Source: Nocardiopsis terrae
Lineage (GTDB): Bacteria > Actinomycetota > Actinomycetes > Streptosporangiales > Streptosporangiaceae
DNA length: 64,000 bases
Assembly: GCF_014651695.1 (NCBI RefSeq)
Contig: NZ_BMXJ01000006.1
Location: 62,001 to 126,000 of the forward strand
Reading direction: 5' to 3'
The stretch's first letter is position 1, and each line of letters opens with the position of its first letter. Below, in pieces: positions 17,833 through 28,557 of the stretch. Below the pieces are notes generated by a model, which searched no databases, was not told the origin of the DNA, and was given only the letters and a program-made list of their open reading frames with translations. The position numbers were made by a program, and so were the translations under genes.

Positions 17833-18306
17833 ATGCCTGCCTGGCTGATCTGGATCATCCTCGCGGCCGCGCTCGGGGCCGCCGAGTTCTTCACCCTGAC
17901 CTTCGTCCTGGGCCTACTGGCGGCGGCCGCACTCGTCGCCGCGCTCCTCGGCGCCATCGGACTCCCCGTGGTCGTGCAGGTCATCGGTTTCGCCGCCGCT
18001 GCCGCCGCCGGGATCGTCCTGGTCAAGCCCATCATGGACCGCCAGCTCACCCGGGGGCCGGACGCCCGTTCCGGCACGGCCGCCCTGGTGGGCCGCTCCG
18101 GCGTGGTCCTCCAGGAGGTCGGCGGCGACGACGGCAGGATCAAACTGCAGGGAGAGGAGTGGTCAGCACGCTGTATCGACGAGGACCTCGTGATCCCGGT
18201 GGGAGCGCACGTCGACGTCATGGAGATCGACGGCGCCACGGCCGTGGTCTACCCGCGTGAGGCGCTGCCCGAACTGCCCGAACAGAACCGACCCGAACAG
18301 AACTGA
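17833..18306 (+). CDS. NfeD family membrane protein
   Basis: 157 residues. Two hydrophobic hairpins (about residues 4 to 27 and 28 to 67) are followed by a soluble OB-fold-like domain (about 80 to 145) with TAALVGRSGVVLQEVGG and GEEWSARCIDEDLVIPVG, the standard NfeD C-terminal pattern. NfeD proteins are encoded next to SPFH/stomatin proteins and are thought to act with them in membrane microdomains. Here the SPFH gene follows 46 bp downstream in the same orientation, so the two are likely one operon. The C terminus repeats PEQNRPEQN. Confidence 0.88.
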   Translation: MPAWLIWIILAAALGAAEFFTLTFVLGLLAAAALVAALLGAIGLPVVVQVIGFAAAAAAGIVLVKPIMDRQLTRGPDARSGTAALVGRSGVVLQEVGGDDGRIKLQGEEWSARCIDEDLVIPVGAHVDVMEIDGATAVVYPREALPELPEQNRPEQN

Positions 18307-18351
18307 GCCGGAACACAGTTGCTTTCCCGGACCTAGGCACAGGTGCAGAAC

Positions 18352-19437
18352 ATGGAATCTGCCATACCCTTCATCATCCTCGCCGTCCTCCTGGTCGCCG
18401 TGGCGTTGTCGGCGATCCGTATCGTCCCGCAGGCGCGGGCGTACAACATCGAGCGCTTCGGCCGCTACATCCGCACCCTCGACCCGGGACTGAACTTCAT
18501 CATCCCGGGGGTGGACCGGGTCAACACCAAGTTCGACCTGCGAGAGCAGGTCTTCAGCTCGCGTCCGCAGCCGGTGATCACCGAGGACAACCTCGTGGTC
18601 AACATAGACACGGTGCTCTACTACCAGATCACCCAGCCCAAGGCCGCCGCCTACGAGGTCGCCAACTACATCCAGGCCATAGACCAGCTCACCGTCACCA
18701 CGCTGCGCAACGTCATAGGTTCCATGGACCTGGAGAAGACCCTCACCTCCCGGGAGGAGATCAACACCCGGCTGCGCGGGGTCCTGGACGAGACCACCGG
18801 CAAGTGGGGTATCCGCATCAACCGGGTCGAGATCAAGGCGATCGACCCGCCGCCCACCATCAAGGAGGCGATGGAGAAGCAGATGCGGGCCGACCGCGAC
18901 AAGCGCGCGGCCATCCTGCACGCCGAGGGTGAGCGCCAGTCCCGCATCCTCAAGGCCGAGGGCGCCCGCCAGCAGGCCATCCTGGAGGCCCAGGGCGACC
19001 AGCAGGCGGCGATCCTGCGCGCCGACGGTGAGGCCAAGGCGATCGAGCGGGTCTTCCAGGCGGTGCACGCCAACAACGCCGACGCCAAGCTGCTCGCCTA
19101 CAAGTACCTGGAGACGCTGCCGAGCCTGGCCGAGGGCGAGGGCAACACCTTCTGGGTGATCCCGGGTGAGCTGACCGAGGCGGTCAAGAACGTCAGCCAC
19201 GCCTTCGCCGGCGAGGCCGCCAGCAGCGCCCCCTCCACCACCAAGGAGCAGTCCGAGGAGGACGCCGAGGGGCCGGCGCAGATCACCGGGCCCGACCCGG
19301 CGCAGAGCTCCGCGTCGGCGCAGGCGGCGGCGGAGGCCGCCGAGGCCGCGGAACGCGCGGTCGCCGACGCGCGCGACGACGTCCGCCGGGCCGGCGCCCG
19401 GATGGGGAGCACCCCGGAGCCGCGTCAGAGCGAGTGA
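18352..19437 (+). CDS. SPFH/Band 7 (stomatin/paraslipin-like) membrane protein
   Basis: 361 residues from ATG 18352, with AGGTG seven bases upstream; a GTG at 18343 would add three residues. One N-terminal membrane helix (about residues 5 to 22) precedes RIVPQARAYNIERFGRYIRTLDPGLNFIIP, the typical Band 7 entry, then the SPFH domain to about residue 180 with TTLRNVIGSMDLEKTLTSRE and GIRINRVEIKAIDPP. A coiled-coil of charged heptads with Ala/Gln/Glu repeats spans about 185 to 255, and the tail is acidic and Ala-rich. Family members oligomerise into cage-like assemblies on the membrane and scaffold microdomains or proteases. It lies in an operon with nfeD-like gene 17833, the usual pairing. Confidence 0.9.
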   Translation: MESAIPFIILAVLLVAVALSAIRIVPQARAYNIERFGRYIRTLDPGLNFIIPGVDRVNTKFDLREQVFSSRPQPVITEDNLVVNIDTVLYYQITQPKAAAYEVANYIQAIDQLTVTTLRNVIGSMDLEKTLTSREEINTRLRGVLDETTGKWGIRINRVEIKAIDPPPTIKEAMEKQMRADRDKRAAILHAEGERQSRILKAEGARQQAILEAQGDQQAAILRADGEAKAIERVFQAVHANNADAKLLAYKYLETLPSLAEGEGNTFWVIPGELTEAVKNVSHAFAGEAASSAPSTTKEQSEEDAEGPAQITGPDPAQSSASAQAAAEAAEAAERAVADARDDVRRAGARMGSTPEPRQSE

Positions 19438-19493
19438 GTGCCCGCCCGTTCCGGCGTGCCCCCGCGGGTGCGGTCGGGCGGGACGGACGGGAA

Positions 19494-19530
19494 CGGCGGT
19501 GGCGGCCCCTCCTCGGGGCGGCCACCGCCG
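19494..19530. terminator. Bidirectional hairpin between SPFH and quinone oxidoreductase genes
   Basis: CGGCGGTGG (19494 to 19502) pairs with CCACCGCCG (19522 to 19530), with an inner GCCCC/GGGGC pairing. It lies between two convergent genes and can end both transcripts. Confidence 0.5.
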
Positions 19531-19580
19531 TCGTCATGTCGGACGTTGGTGCTGCGGGCCGTCCGCCCGGGCCGGTCGGC

Positions 19581-20546
19581 TCAGACCAGCAGCAGCTTGC
19601 CGGTGGTGCCCCGGGAGGCGAGGTCGCTCTGTGCCCGGCCGGCCTCGCCGAGCTCGTACCGGCCGCCGATCCGCACGTCCAGGCGGCCCTGTTCCACCAG
19701 GCCGAACAGGTCGTCGGCGCGTCCCAGCAGCTCCTGTCGGTCGGCTACGAAGTAGGCGAGCGAGGGCCGGGTCAGGTACACCGCTCCGGCCTTGTTGAGC
19801 CGCTGCGGGTCCACGGGCTCGACCGGTCCGCTGGACTGCCCGAACAGGGCCAGCACACCGCGCGGGCGCAGGGAGTCCAGGCTGGCGTCGAAGGTGTCCC
19901 GGCCGACCCCGTCGTAGACCGCCGCGACGCCCTCGCCCCCGGTGAGCTCGCGCACGGCCGGGGCGACCGGGTCCCGGGTGTAGCGGATGATCTCGTCGGC
20001 TCCCGCCTCCCGGGCGATCCGCTCCTTGGCGTCGGTGGAGACGGTGCCGATGACCCGGGCGCCGCGTGCCTTGGCCAGCTGGGTCAGGAGCAGCCCGGTC
20101 CCGCCGGCCGCGGCGTGCACCAGCACGGTCTCGCCCTCGGCCACCGGGTGCACCGAGTGGGTGAGGTAGTGGGCGGTCATGCCCTGGAGCAGCAGCGCGG
20201 CGGCCTGGTCCGCGGAGACCGCGTCGGGCACCGGCACGAGCAGGGACGCCTTCACCACGGCCCGGTCGGCGTACCCGCCCGGGGCCATCGCCCAGCCCAC
20301 CCGCTGGCCCACCCGCAGGTCGGTGACCCCCTCGCCCAGGGCCGCGACCACACCGGCGGCCTCCATGCCGGGGACGTAGGGGAGGGGTACCTGGTACGCG
20401 CCGCTGCGCTGGTAGAGGTCGATGAAGTTGACGCCCCGGGCCTCGACGTCCACGAGGACCTCGCCCGGCCCCGGTTCGGGAGCCTCGGTCTCGGTCAGCC
20501 GCAGGACCTCGGGGCCGCCGTACTCCTCGATCACGATCGCACGCAT
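19581..20546 (-). CDS. NAD(P)H:quinone oxidoreductase, zinc-independent MDR family
   Basis: 321 residues, ATG 20546 with GAGGAG four bases upstream. The protein is a medium-chain reductase: GroES-like domain (about 1 to 120) with GVNFIDLYQRSGAYQVPLP and PGMEAAGVV, then the nucleotide-binding domain with AAAGGTGLLLTQLAK near residue 150 and the YDGVGRDTFDASL and FGQSSGPVEP blocks typical of QOR. The GHE zinc-site residues of alcohol dehydrogenases are absent, as in other quinone reductases. It likely reduces quinones by NADPH. It lies 103 bp after the kinase gene in the same orientation, but no functional tie is apparent. Confidence 0.88.
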   Translation of the reverse strand: MRAIVIEEYGGPEVLRLTETEAPEPGPGEVLVDVEARGVNFIDLYQRSGAYQVPLPYVPGMEAAGVVAALGEGVTDLRVGQRVGWAMAPGGYADRAVVKASLLVPVPDAVSADQAAALLLQGMTAHYLTHSVHPVAEGETVLVHAAAGGTGLLLTQLAKARGARVIGTVSTDAKERIAREAGADEIIRYTRDPVAPAVRELTGGEGVAAVYDGVGRDTFDASLDSLRPRGVLALFGQSSGPVEPVDPQRLNKAGAVYLTRPSLAYFVADRQELLGRADDLFGLVEQGRLDVRIGGRYELGEAGRAQSDLASRGTTGKLLLV

Positions 20547-20649
20547 GGTTCTCCTCAGTTGGTGGCTGGTTCCGGGGGCCGGTGCCGGGCCGGTGTGGGG
20601 TTCTCGGTGCGGGTTCGGGGCGGGGCGGCTGTCCGGGGCCGGCGGGTGT

Positions 20650-22860
<2,211 letters not shown>

Positions 22861-23080
22861 AGTTGGGGGTCCCTCGTATGGATCGTGTGCTTCGCGGCTA
22901 ACAGCGTACCGATGTCGATACGCCCACGTGTTCCGGTGGTTCCCGGTCGTTTTCCGGCCGGGGTGCGGTTCGGCCGCCGCGGTGGTAACGGCTGGGGTGC
23001 GCGGTTCGGGCGAGGCGTACGCGAGCGGGGCCGCGCCGGTACCGCCGTCACTGGTGGTGATGCCGGAAACGCGGAAACAG

Positions 23081-23126
23081 TTCCACGGGCCCCCGGCCTT
23101 CGCTAGTATTCGAATGTACGTTCGAA
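23081..23126 (+). promoter_or_regulatory. Promoter with LexA (SOS) box ahead of the DUF6504 gene
   Basis: TTCCAC (23081 to 23086) and TAGTAT (23104 to 23109) are 17 bp apart. Directly after the -10, 23110 to 23125 reads TCGAATGTACGTTCGA, one mismatch from the actinobacterial LexA consensus TCGAAC-N4-GTTCGA; one more T/A pair extends the palindrome. LexA bound here would block transcription start. The rest of the 367-bp gap between the kinase and this gene (22861 to 23227) holds the kinase promoter side and about 100 nt of leader; I see no other gene in it. Confidence 0.7.
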
Positions 23127-23227
23127 AGCCTGGCCGTACTTCCCCACGGGCAGGCCAGCCGGTGGTGTGCCCGCGCACGCGTCCGGACGCCAGACACAGG
23201 GATCGGTCGATGCTGGGGAGAGCTGTC

Positions 23228-23497
23228 GTGGGGCGGTACTACGGGGCGGAGGTCACGGTCGTCGAGGCTGACGGGCGGCCCAGCCGGTTCACTTGGAACG
23301 GCAGGGTGTACGGGATACGCAGGATCATCGACCACTGGGTGACCCTGCACGGCGGCTGGACCCCGGGCTCGGGCTCCCAGGTGCCCGAGCACAGGCACTG
23401 GCGGGTGGAGGCCGGGTCGGCCTACGCGCAGGGCGTGTACGAGCTGCGCCACGACACCGCGACGGGCGGGTGGCTGCTCTCCCGGGTGTGGGGCTGA
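23228..23497 (+). CDS. DUF6504 family small protein, SOS-controlled
   Basis: 89 residues from GTG 23228, GGGGAG seven bases upstream; an in-frame ATG at 23210 lacks such a site. Sequence features are RYYGAEVTVVEADGRPSRFTWNGRVYGIRRIIDHW, spread over residues 3 to 40, then HRHWRVEA and GVYELRHDTATGGWLLSRVW, which match what I know of the DUF6504 domain. That domain is often found with the mutasome gene imuB or DnaE2 in actinobacteria; here it stands alone, with no polymerase gene beside it. The LexA box in its promoter supports a role in the DNA damage response. Molecular function unknown. Confidence 0.75.
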   Translation: MGRYYGAEVTVVEADGRPSRFTWNGRVYGIRRIIDHWVTLHGGWTPGSGSQVPEHRHWRVEAGSAYAQGVYELRHDTATGGWLLSRVWG

Positions 23498-23554
23498 ACC
23501 GCCGACGGGGCAGTCCGGGGCCCGGCCGTCAGCGGTCCCTCCCAGGGCCGCACG

Positions 23555-24133
23555 CTAGGGCCGCACGTCCGAGGGCACGAGACCGAACACCGCGAGGTCG
23601 GAACGGCCCTCGTGCAGCGGCATCGCGTTGCGTTCGGTGCCCTCCCGGACGAACCCGGCCGACTCCGCCACCCGGCACGATCCGGTGTTGGCCGTGGCGG
23701 CCTTGAGCTCCACCCGCTGGAACCCCTGGTCCAGGGCCCACCGGGAGACGGCGACCACGGCCTCGGCGGCGTACCCGCGGCCCCGGCCCCACGGCGAGAC
23801 CCAGTAACCGATCTCGGTCACCATGGCGGGCCACTGCGTGCGCATCAGCGCCACCGAACCGGTGAACCCGCCGCTCTCCCGGTCCACCATCGCCCAGTGC
23901 TGGCCGTCACCACCGGTGCGGATGGCCGGGGCGACGTTCAGGCAGAAGTGTTCGGCCGTCTCCCGGGTGTACTCCCTCCCCGGGGCGGGGAGCGGGATCC
24001 ACCGCTGCAACTCGGGGTCCACACACGAGGTGTACACGTCTTCGATGTCGCGTTCGAGCAGGGAACGCAGGCGCAGCCGATCGGTCTCCAGGATGACCGC
24101 GGGCATGATCGGAGCGCTCTGGACGGTGGCCAT
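23555..24133 (-). CDS. GNAT family N-acetyltransferase (RimJ/RimL-like)
   Basis: 192 residues from ATG 24133, with AGAGGGA nine bases upstream; an in-frame ATG at 24169 would add 12 residues. LETDRLRLRSL at the start, EIGYWVSPWGRGRGYAAEAV (the acetyl-CoA-binding Q/R-x-x-G-x-G/A loop is RGRGYA) and the NTGSCRVAESAGFVREG block are the standard RimJ/RimL layout. Such enzymes acetylate N termini of ribosomal proteins, or amino groups of small molecules; the substrate is not predictable. It lies 198 bp downstream of the amidase gene on the same strand. Confidence 0.85.
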   Translation of the reverse strand: MATVQSAPIMPAVILETDRLRLRSLLERDIEDVYTSCVDPELQRWIPLPAPGREYTRETAEHFCLNVAPAIRTGGDGQHWAMVDRESGGFTGSVALMRTQWPAMVTEIGYWVSPWGRGRGYAAEAVVAVSRWALDQGFQRVELKAATANTGSCRVAESAGFVREGTERNAMPLHEGRSDLAVFGLVPSDVRP

Positions 24134-24331
24134 GACGGGTGTTCCCTCTGTGCTTCGGACTGCTGGCATCGCGCTGGGGTGCGATCACGATACGCGCCCC
24201 ACCGGTGTGCGCGACCGCCGGGGCCCTGCGCGCCGAAGCCGCGGAGGGGCCCTGCGGGAGCGCCCGCGCCGCGGCCCGTCACCGCGCCTTCCGCCGCACC
24301 GCCCGCGGCACGGGGGCTCCGGTGCTCCGGT

Positions 24332-25450
24332 TCACAGCCAGCCGTCGACGACCCGTTGCCGGATCACCGTGTCGAACGCCTCCGCGAAGGCGTTGCCCGG
24401 GCACTCGGTGTCCAGCCAGTCCCGGTGCCGCGCCACCGCCTCCTGCGGGGTCACCGCCCCGTTGACCGGGTTCGCGTACTCGATCCGTTCGGCCGGATCC
24501 ACGCCCGTCAGCGCGCACAGCACCCGCAGAACGTCCACGAGCGAGTCCTGGGCCGCCCGGGTGGGGAGCTCCCCGGTGAAGTCGCCGAGCAGACACACCC
24601 CGATGTTGGCGTGGTTGAACCCGAACGCGTGCCCGGCCGTCACCGACCTCGCCAGACCGGGCAGCGGCAGCCCGTCGAAGACCGGCAGGCCGCCGCCGGA
24701 GTGGCGCCCCTCGTACACCGCGCCCCGGGGGTCGACCAACAGGTGGTAGCCGATGTCGCCCCAGCCCTGTTCGGCCGCGTGCAGGTGGTACACCGCCCGT
24801 ACGTCCGCGGCGTGGTCGCCGGTGGTCGCCATCGCCGTGTGGTGCACGGTCAGCGCCTGGACCCGGTGGAACTCGGCGGGCCACAGGTCGTTGCCCTCCT
24901 CGTCGAACCGCAGCGACTCGTCGGCGCCCCACCCCGCCCGGGTGCGCACGCGCAGCACCGAACCCCCGGAGAGCGTCGTGACCCCCTGGTCCCGCGCGGA
25001 GAGCGACACCCGCTCCCGGCCGCCGAACCGCAGCTCCTCGCCGTCGCGCACGTTCACGGCGGCCAGGTCGGCGCCGTCCGCGCCGCGCACCTGGTAACCG
25101 ACCGCGCCCTCGGGCGCCCGCACCAGCGCGGAGGCGGACGGCGGCAGGTGCTCGGGGCCGCCGGTGTGCGGGTGCAGGTCCTGCCAGCCGCCCAGAACCC
25201 CGTCGGCGGTCTCGAAGCGCACGGCGGCGGTCTCGGAGCCCCGGGCGAGGGCCTCGGGGCGGTGGGCGACGGAGACGAGGTCGAAGCGGTGCCCGGGGCG
25301 CACGACCGTGCCGGTGGCGGTGGCCCGCTCGGCCAGGACCCTGGGGGCGGTGCGGGTGTCCGAGGCCGCGGCCGGGGCGGCCGGGGCGGGAGCGAGCGCG
25401 CTCAGGCCGGCCGCTGCGGTGGCACTGGTCAGGAAGGTACGCCGACGCAT
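24332..25450 (-). CDS. Tat-exported N-acetylmuramoyl-L-alanine amidase (PGRP/Amidase_2 fold)
   Basis: 372 residues from ATG 25450. MRRRTFLTSATAAAGLSALAP is a twin-arginine signal with an Ala-rich c-region. The middle domain (about 35 to 175) resembles the N-terminal domain found in actinobacterial peptidoglycan-recognition amidases. The catalytic domain (about 175 to 345) shows VHHTAM (zinc His), DIGYHLLVDPRGAVYEGR, GHAFGFNHANIGVCLLGDF, and HRDWLDTECPG, whose His and Cys fit the remaining zinc ligands. It should cleave the lactyl-amide bond between MurNAc and the stem peptide in the wall. Single gene; the 198-bp spacer to the next gene downstream suggests separate control. Confidence 0.88.
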   Translation of the reverse strand: MRRRTFLTSATAAAGLSALAPAPAAPAAASDTRTAPRVLAERATATGTVVRPGHRFDLVSVAHRPEALARGSETAAVRFETADGVLGGWQDLHPHTGGPEHLPPSASALVRAPEGAVGYQVRGADGADLAAVNVRDGEELRFGGRERVSLSARDQGVTTLSGGSVLRVRTRAGWGADESLRFDEEGNDLWPAEFHRVQALTVHHTAMATTGDHAADVRAVYHLHAAEQGWGDIGYHLLVDPRGAVYEGRHSGGGLPVFDGLPLPGLARSVTAGHAFGFNHANIGVCLLGDFTGELPTRAAQDSLVDVLRVLCALTGVDPAERIEYANPVNGAVTPQEAVARHRDWLDTECPGNAFAEAFDTVIRQRVVDGWL

Positions 25451-25823
25451 GGGTGATCCGTTCCGTTCTGGGGTGGTTCCCGGGGCAGTGGGTGCGGGCA
25501 CCGGAACAGAGTGCCACAGGGGTGTGACCCAGGACACTCCCGCGTGGGGGGCGGGATGCCGTGGCGCGCTTTTGCTCCCGTCCGAAAACCCGCTTGTCAC
25601 AGTGGTCTCCCGGGCCACGACAACCTCTCGGGCCACGAGTTCCCCGGGGACGCGCGGCACGGTCTCCGCCGCGGCTGCGGCGCCGGGGCCTTCCCCGGCA
25701 GCCAGCGCGCGGCCGTGCGGACTCTGGCACAGTTGGTCCTGACTTGAGGACCCCGGTGTTCGTACCGGGGCAGGCTGCGCCCCGGGTCGGGGGACCCGTG
25801 TGAGCGGTGCCGACACCGCGGAC
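25451..25823. other. Noncoding divergent region, no gene recognised
   Basis: Between the Tat amidase (leftward) and bluB-cobT (rightward). It holds GC-rich hairpins such as ACCCCGGTGTTCGTACCGGGG near 25750 (perfect CCCCGGT/ACCGGGG arms) but no convincing ORF. I looked for the conserved B12-box and GCCACTG elements of a cobalamin riboswitch and do not see them. Confidence 0.4.
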
Positions 25824-25852
25824 TACGCTGGTCCGAATCCATGTCGGACCAG
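25824..25852 (+). promoter_or_regulatory. -10 box with 9-bp inverted repeat upstream of bluB-cobT
   Basis: TACGCT (25824 to 25829) is a good -10. CTGGTCCGA (25828 to 25836) and TCGGACCAG (25844 to 25852) form a perfect 9-bp inverted repeat with a 7-base centre, starting at the -10 and covering the expected start of transcription. It could be an operator, or a hairpin at the 5' end of the mRNA. The CDS starts 47 bp further on. Confidence 0.45.
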
Positions 25853-25898
25853 GTGGAAACGGGCAGCCCACAGGCCTCTTGAACCTTCGGGAGCGATC

Positions 25899-28316
25899 AT
25901 GACCAACGATGACCGCGAGGACGCCCGCCGCGGCGATCAGGAGGGTGCGCGATGGCGTGGAAACCGTCCCGCGCCCGGTCTGGGCCCGGGGCTGGGCGGC
26001 CTCCTGGACGGACTGCCGGAGAGCGGCAGGGGAACCCGGACGGGTCAGGAGCAGGAGTCGAGGGGCGCTGCTCCGGGCAACCCCTTCCGGCGCCCCCTCC
26101 ACGAGCCGGAGACGCCGCCCGAGCCGCCGCGCCCCGAACCCGAGGCCGCGCCCCCCGCGCGGCCCGAACAGTCGGAGAAGCAGCCCCCGGCCCCCTTCGC
26201 AAAGACCTCGGCGCCCCCGGACCCCGCCCCGGCGGCCCCCGTGAACGAACCCCGGTTCAACGTCATCCCCTTCCGAGGGGGTCCTCGGGACACCGGGGCC
26301 CAGCAGCCCGAACCCCAGCAGCCCGAACCCCAGGCCGGGCAGACCCACCCGGCCCAGGCCGGGCCCCGGCAGCCCGCGCCCGCCGACCCCGCTCACGCGG
26401 ACGAGAACCCCATCACCACCGAACCGAAGCAGAGCGACAACGTGCACGCACACGAAGCAGCGGCGCCCCTCCCGGAGCCGCAGCACACCGGACCGCAGCA
26501 GCGGGCCGAACCGGAGGAGACCCAGGCGCCCGAGGAGGACCGGCCCCGGTCCGTCCGGGCCGCCCCCGCCCCCTCCGGCGACGCCTGGGGCCACGGCGGC
26601 CACGCCTTCGACGACGCCGAGCGCGCCGCCGTCTACCGCGCCATCCGCGAACGCCGCGACGTCCGCGCGGGCTTCCGGCCCGACCCGGTCCCCGCCGACG
26701 TGCTCACCCGAGTCCTGGAAGCCGCCCACCAGGCGCCCAGTGTCGGGCACACACAGCCGTGGGACTTCCTGGTCGTGGAGGACCGGGAACTGCGTTCGCG
26801 CGTGCGCGACCTCGCCCGCGACGAGCGCGACACCCGCTCCCGGGCACGCCCCGGCCCCCGCGCGCACGCCTTCTCCGGCCTCAAGGTCGAGGCCGTCCTG
26901 GAGAGCCCGCTCAACATCGCCGTCACCGTCGACCCCAGCAGGGGCGCGCACGGCGCCGGCCGGCACTCCCGGCCCGCCTCCTACTCCGCCGCGCTCGCGG
27001 TCGAGAACCTGTGGCTGGCCGCCAGGGCTGAAGGGCTCGGTGTCGGCTGGGTCGCCGTCACCGACGAGCGCGAGGTCGCCGGAGCACTCGAACTCCCCTC
27101 CCACCTCGAGGTCGTCGCCTACCTGTGCGTCGGTTACGTCGAGGAGTTCCCCACCGAACCCGAACTCGGCCTCGGCGGCTGGGCGAAGGGGCGTCCCCTG
27201 TCCTGGGCGGTGCACCGCGACCGCTACGGTCGCCGCGGTCTGCCCGGCCACGAGCCGACCACCCTGCTGGAGGAGACCATCGCCGCCATCGGAGCGCTCA
27301 ACGCCCGAGCCGTGGAGGAGGCGAGAGACCGGCAGGCCCGGATGACCAAGCCCCAGGGTTCCCTCGGCCTCCTCGAAGAGGTTTCGGTCCAGTTGGCCGG
27401 GCTGGCGGGGGAGTGCCCGCCGCCGGTGCCCGAACCCGCCGCCGTGGCTGTCTTCGCCGGTGACCACGGGGTGTACGCCCAGGGGGTGACCTCCTGGCCG
27501 CAGGAGGTCACCGCGCAGATGGTGCAGAACTTCCTCGACGGCGGGGCCGTGGTCAACGCCTTCGCCGAGCAGGTGGGCGCCGAGGTGACCGTGGTGGACG
27601 TCGGCGTGGTCGGCGATCTTCCCGGGGCGGCCGGGCTGCTGCCCCGCAAGGTCGCCCGGGGGACCGCGGACTTCACCCAGGGCCCGGCGATGACCCGCGA
27701 CCAGGCCCTCCAGGCCCTGGAAGGCGGTGTCGAGGTCGCCCGTGACCTGGTTTCGGCGGGCAACCGCTGCCTGGTCACCGGTGACATGGGGATCGGGAAC
27801 ACGACCCCCGCAGCGGCGCTGGTCTGCGCCTTCACCGGGGCGGACCCGTCCGTGGCGACCGGGCGCGGGACCGGGGTGGACGACGCCACCTACGAGAACA
27901 AGGTGAACGTGGTGCGCCGGGCGCTGGAGGCCAACCCGGTGGACCCGGAGGACCCCATCGGCACGCTCGCGGCGCTCGGCGGGCTGGAGCACGCCGCGCT
28001 GGCCGGGTTCATCCTCGGCGGTGCGGCGCTGCGGGTGCCGGTGCTGCTGGACGGGGTGATCGCCGGTTCGGCCGCACTGGTCGCCGCCGCCGTCTCCCCG
28101 GAGTCGATGAGCGCCTGCTTCGCCGGACACCGTTCCGCCGAACCCGGCCACGGGGTGGCGCTGGAGCACCTGGGCCTGACCCCGCTGGTGGACCTGTCGA
28201 TGCGCCTCGGCGAGGGGTCGGGGGCGCTGCTGGCGCTGCCGCTGCTGCAGGGTTCGGCGCGGGCGCTGCGCAACGTGGCCACCTTCGACACGGCCGGTGT
28301 GTCCACTGCCCGGTAG
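25899..28316 (+). CDS. Fused BluB (5,6-dimethylbenzimidazole synthase) - CobT (nicotinate-nucleotide:DMB phosphoribosyltransferase)
   Basis: 805 residues from ATG 25899 (GGGAG five bases upstream). Residues 1 to about 234 are Pro/Gln/Glu-rich and likely disordered. Residues about 235 to 450 are a BluB domain of the nitroreductase fold: RRDVRAGFRPDPV, HQAPSVGHTQPWDFLVV, and LWLAARAEGLGVGWV. BluB cleaves reduced FMN with O2 to make the lower ligand DMB. Residues about 455 to 804 are CobT: RMTKPQGSLGLLEE, FAGDHGVYAQGVT, TGDMGIGNTTPAAAL, GHRSAEPGH and MRLGEGSGA with catalytic Glu772. CobT activates DMB to alpha-ribazole phosphate. The fusion joins two consecutive steps of lower-ligand synthesis in one chain. 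Catalytic motifs of both parts are intact. Confidence 0.92.
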   Translation: MTNDDREDARRGDQEGARWRGNRPAPGLGPGLGGLLDGLPESGRGTRTGQEQESRGAAPGNPFRRPLHEPETPPEPPRPEPEAAPPARPEQSEKQPPAPFAKTSAPPDPAPAAPVNEPRFNVIPFRGGPRDTGAQQPEPQQPEPQAGQTHPAQAGPRQPAPADPAHADENPITTEPKQSDNVHAHEAAAPLPEPQHTGPQQRAEPEETQAPEEDRPRSVRAAPAPSGDAWGHGGHAFDDAERAAVYRAIRERRDVRAGFRPDPVPADVLTRVLEAAHQAPSVGHTQPWDFLVVEDRELRSRVRDLARDERDTRSRARPGPRAHAFSGLKVEAVLESPLNIAVTVDPSRGAHGAGRHSRPASYSAALAVENLWLAARAEGLGVGWVAVTDEREVAGALELPSHLEVVAYLCVGYVEEFPTEPELGLGGWAKGRPLSWAVHRDRYGRRGLPGHEPTTLLEETIAAIGALNARAVEEARDRQARMTKPQGSLGLLEEVSVQLAGLAGECPPPVPEPAAVAVFAGDHGVYAQGVTSWPQEVTAQMVQNFLDGGAVVNAFAEQVGAEVTVVDVGVVGDLPGAAGLLPRKVARGTADFTQGPAMTRDQALQALEGGVEVARDLVSAGNRCLVTGDMGIGNTTPAAALVCAFTGADPSVATGRGTGVDDATYENKVNVVRRALEANPVDPEDPIGTLAALGGLEHAALAGFILGGAALRVPVLLDGVIAGSAALVAAAVSPESMSACFAGHRSAEPGHGVALEHLGLTPLVDLSMRLGEGSGALLALPLLQGSARALRNVATFDTAGVSTAR

Positions 28317-28343
28317 GGGCACGGCCCCGAGGGGAGCGAACGA

Positions 28344-28372
28344 CGGGCCCCGGCCGCAGGGGTCGGGGCCCG
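28344..28372 (+). terminator. Hairpin after bluB-cobT
   Basis: CGGGCCCCG (28344 to 28352) pairs with CGGGGCCCG (28364 to 28372) around an 11-base loop, 27 bp after the stop codon. It separates bluB-cobT from cysG, which has its own leader with TTGACA at 28437 to 28442 (no -10 at ideal distance; GAATAT lies 21 bp on). Confidence 0.5.
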
Positions 28373-28557
28373 GGGGTGGATGCGTCCTGGGTCACGCCCT
28401 TCGGGGGTCACCCCTTTACCGCGATGTAACACCGCTTTGACAAGGTAATTTGGAGCAATCGCCGAATATCGCCGGCGGCGCGCGGGGCCCATCTCCCACG
28501 CGCGCACCCCGCCGTCGAAGCCGGGGGCCGGTGCGGACGACCGAAGGGGTGCGATCC

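Noticed and set aside
25451-25898. Cobalamin riboswitch upstream of bluB-cobT
   Set aside because: The B12 box and the conserved GCCACTG and GGGAA elements are not visible.
24279-28322. Very long antisense frame (over 1,300 codons) opposite bluB-cobT and others
   Set aside because: Third-position G+C shadow; low-complexity translation with no domain and contradicted by strong motifs on the plus strand.
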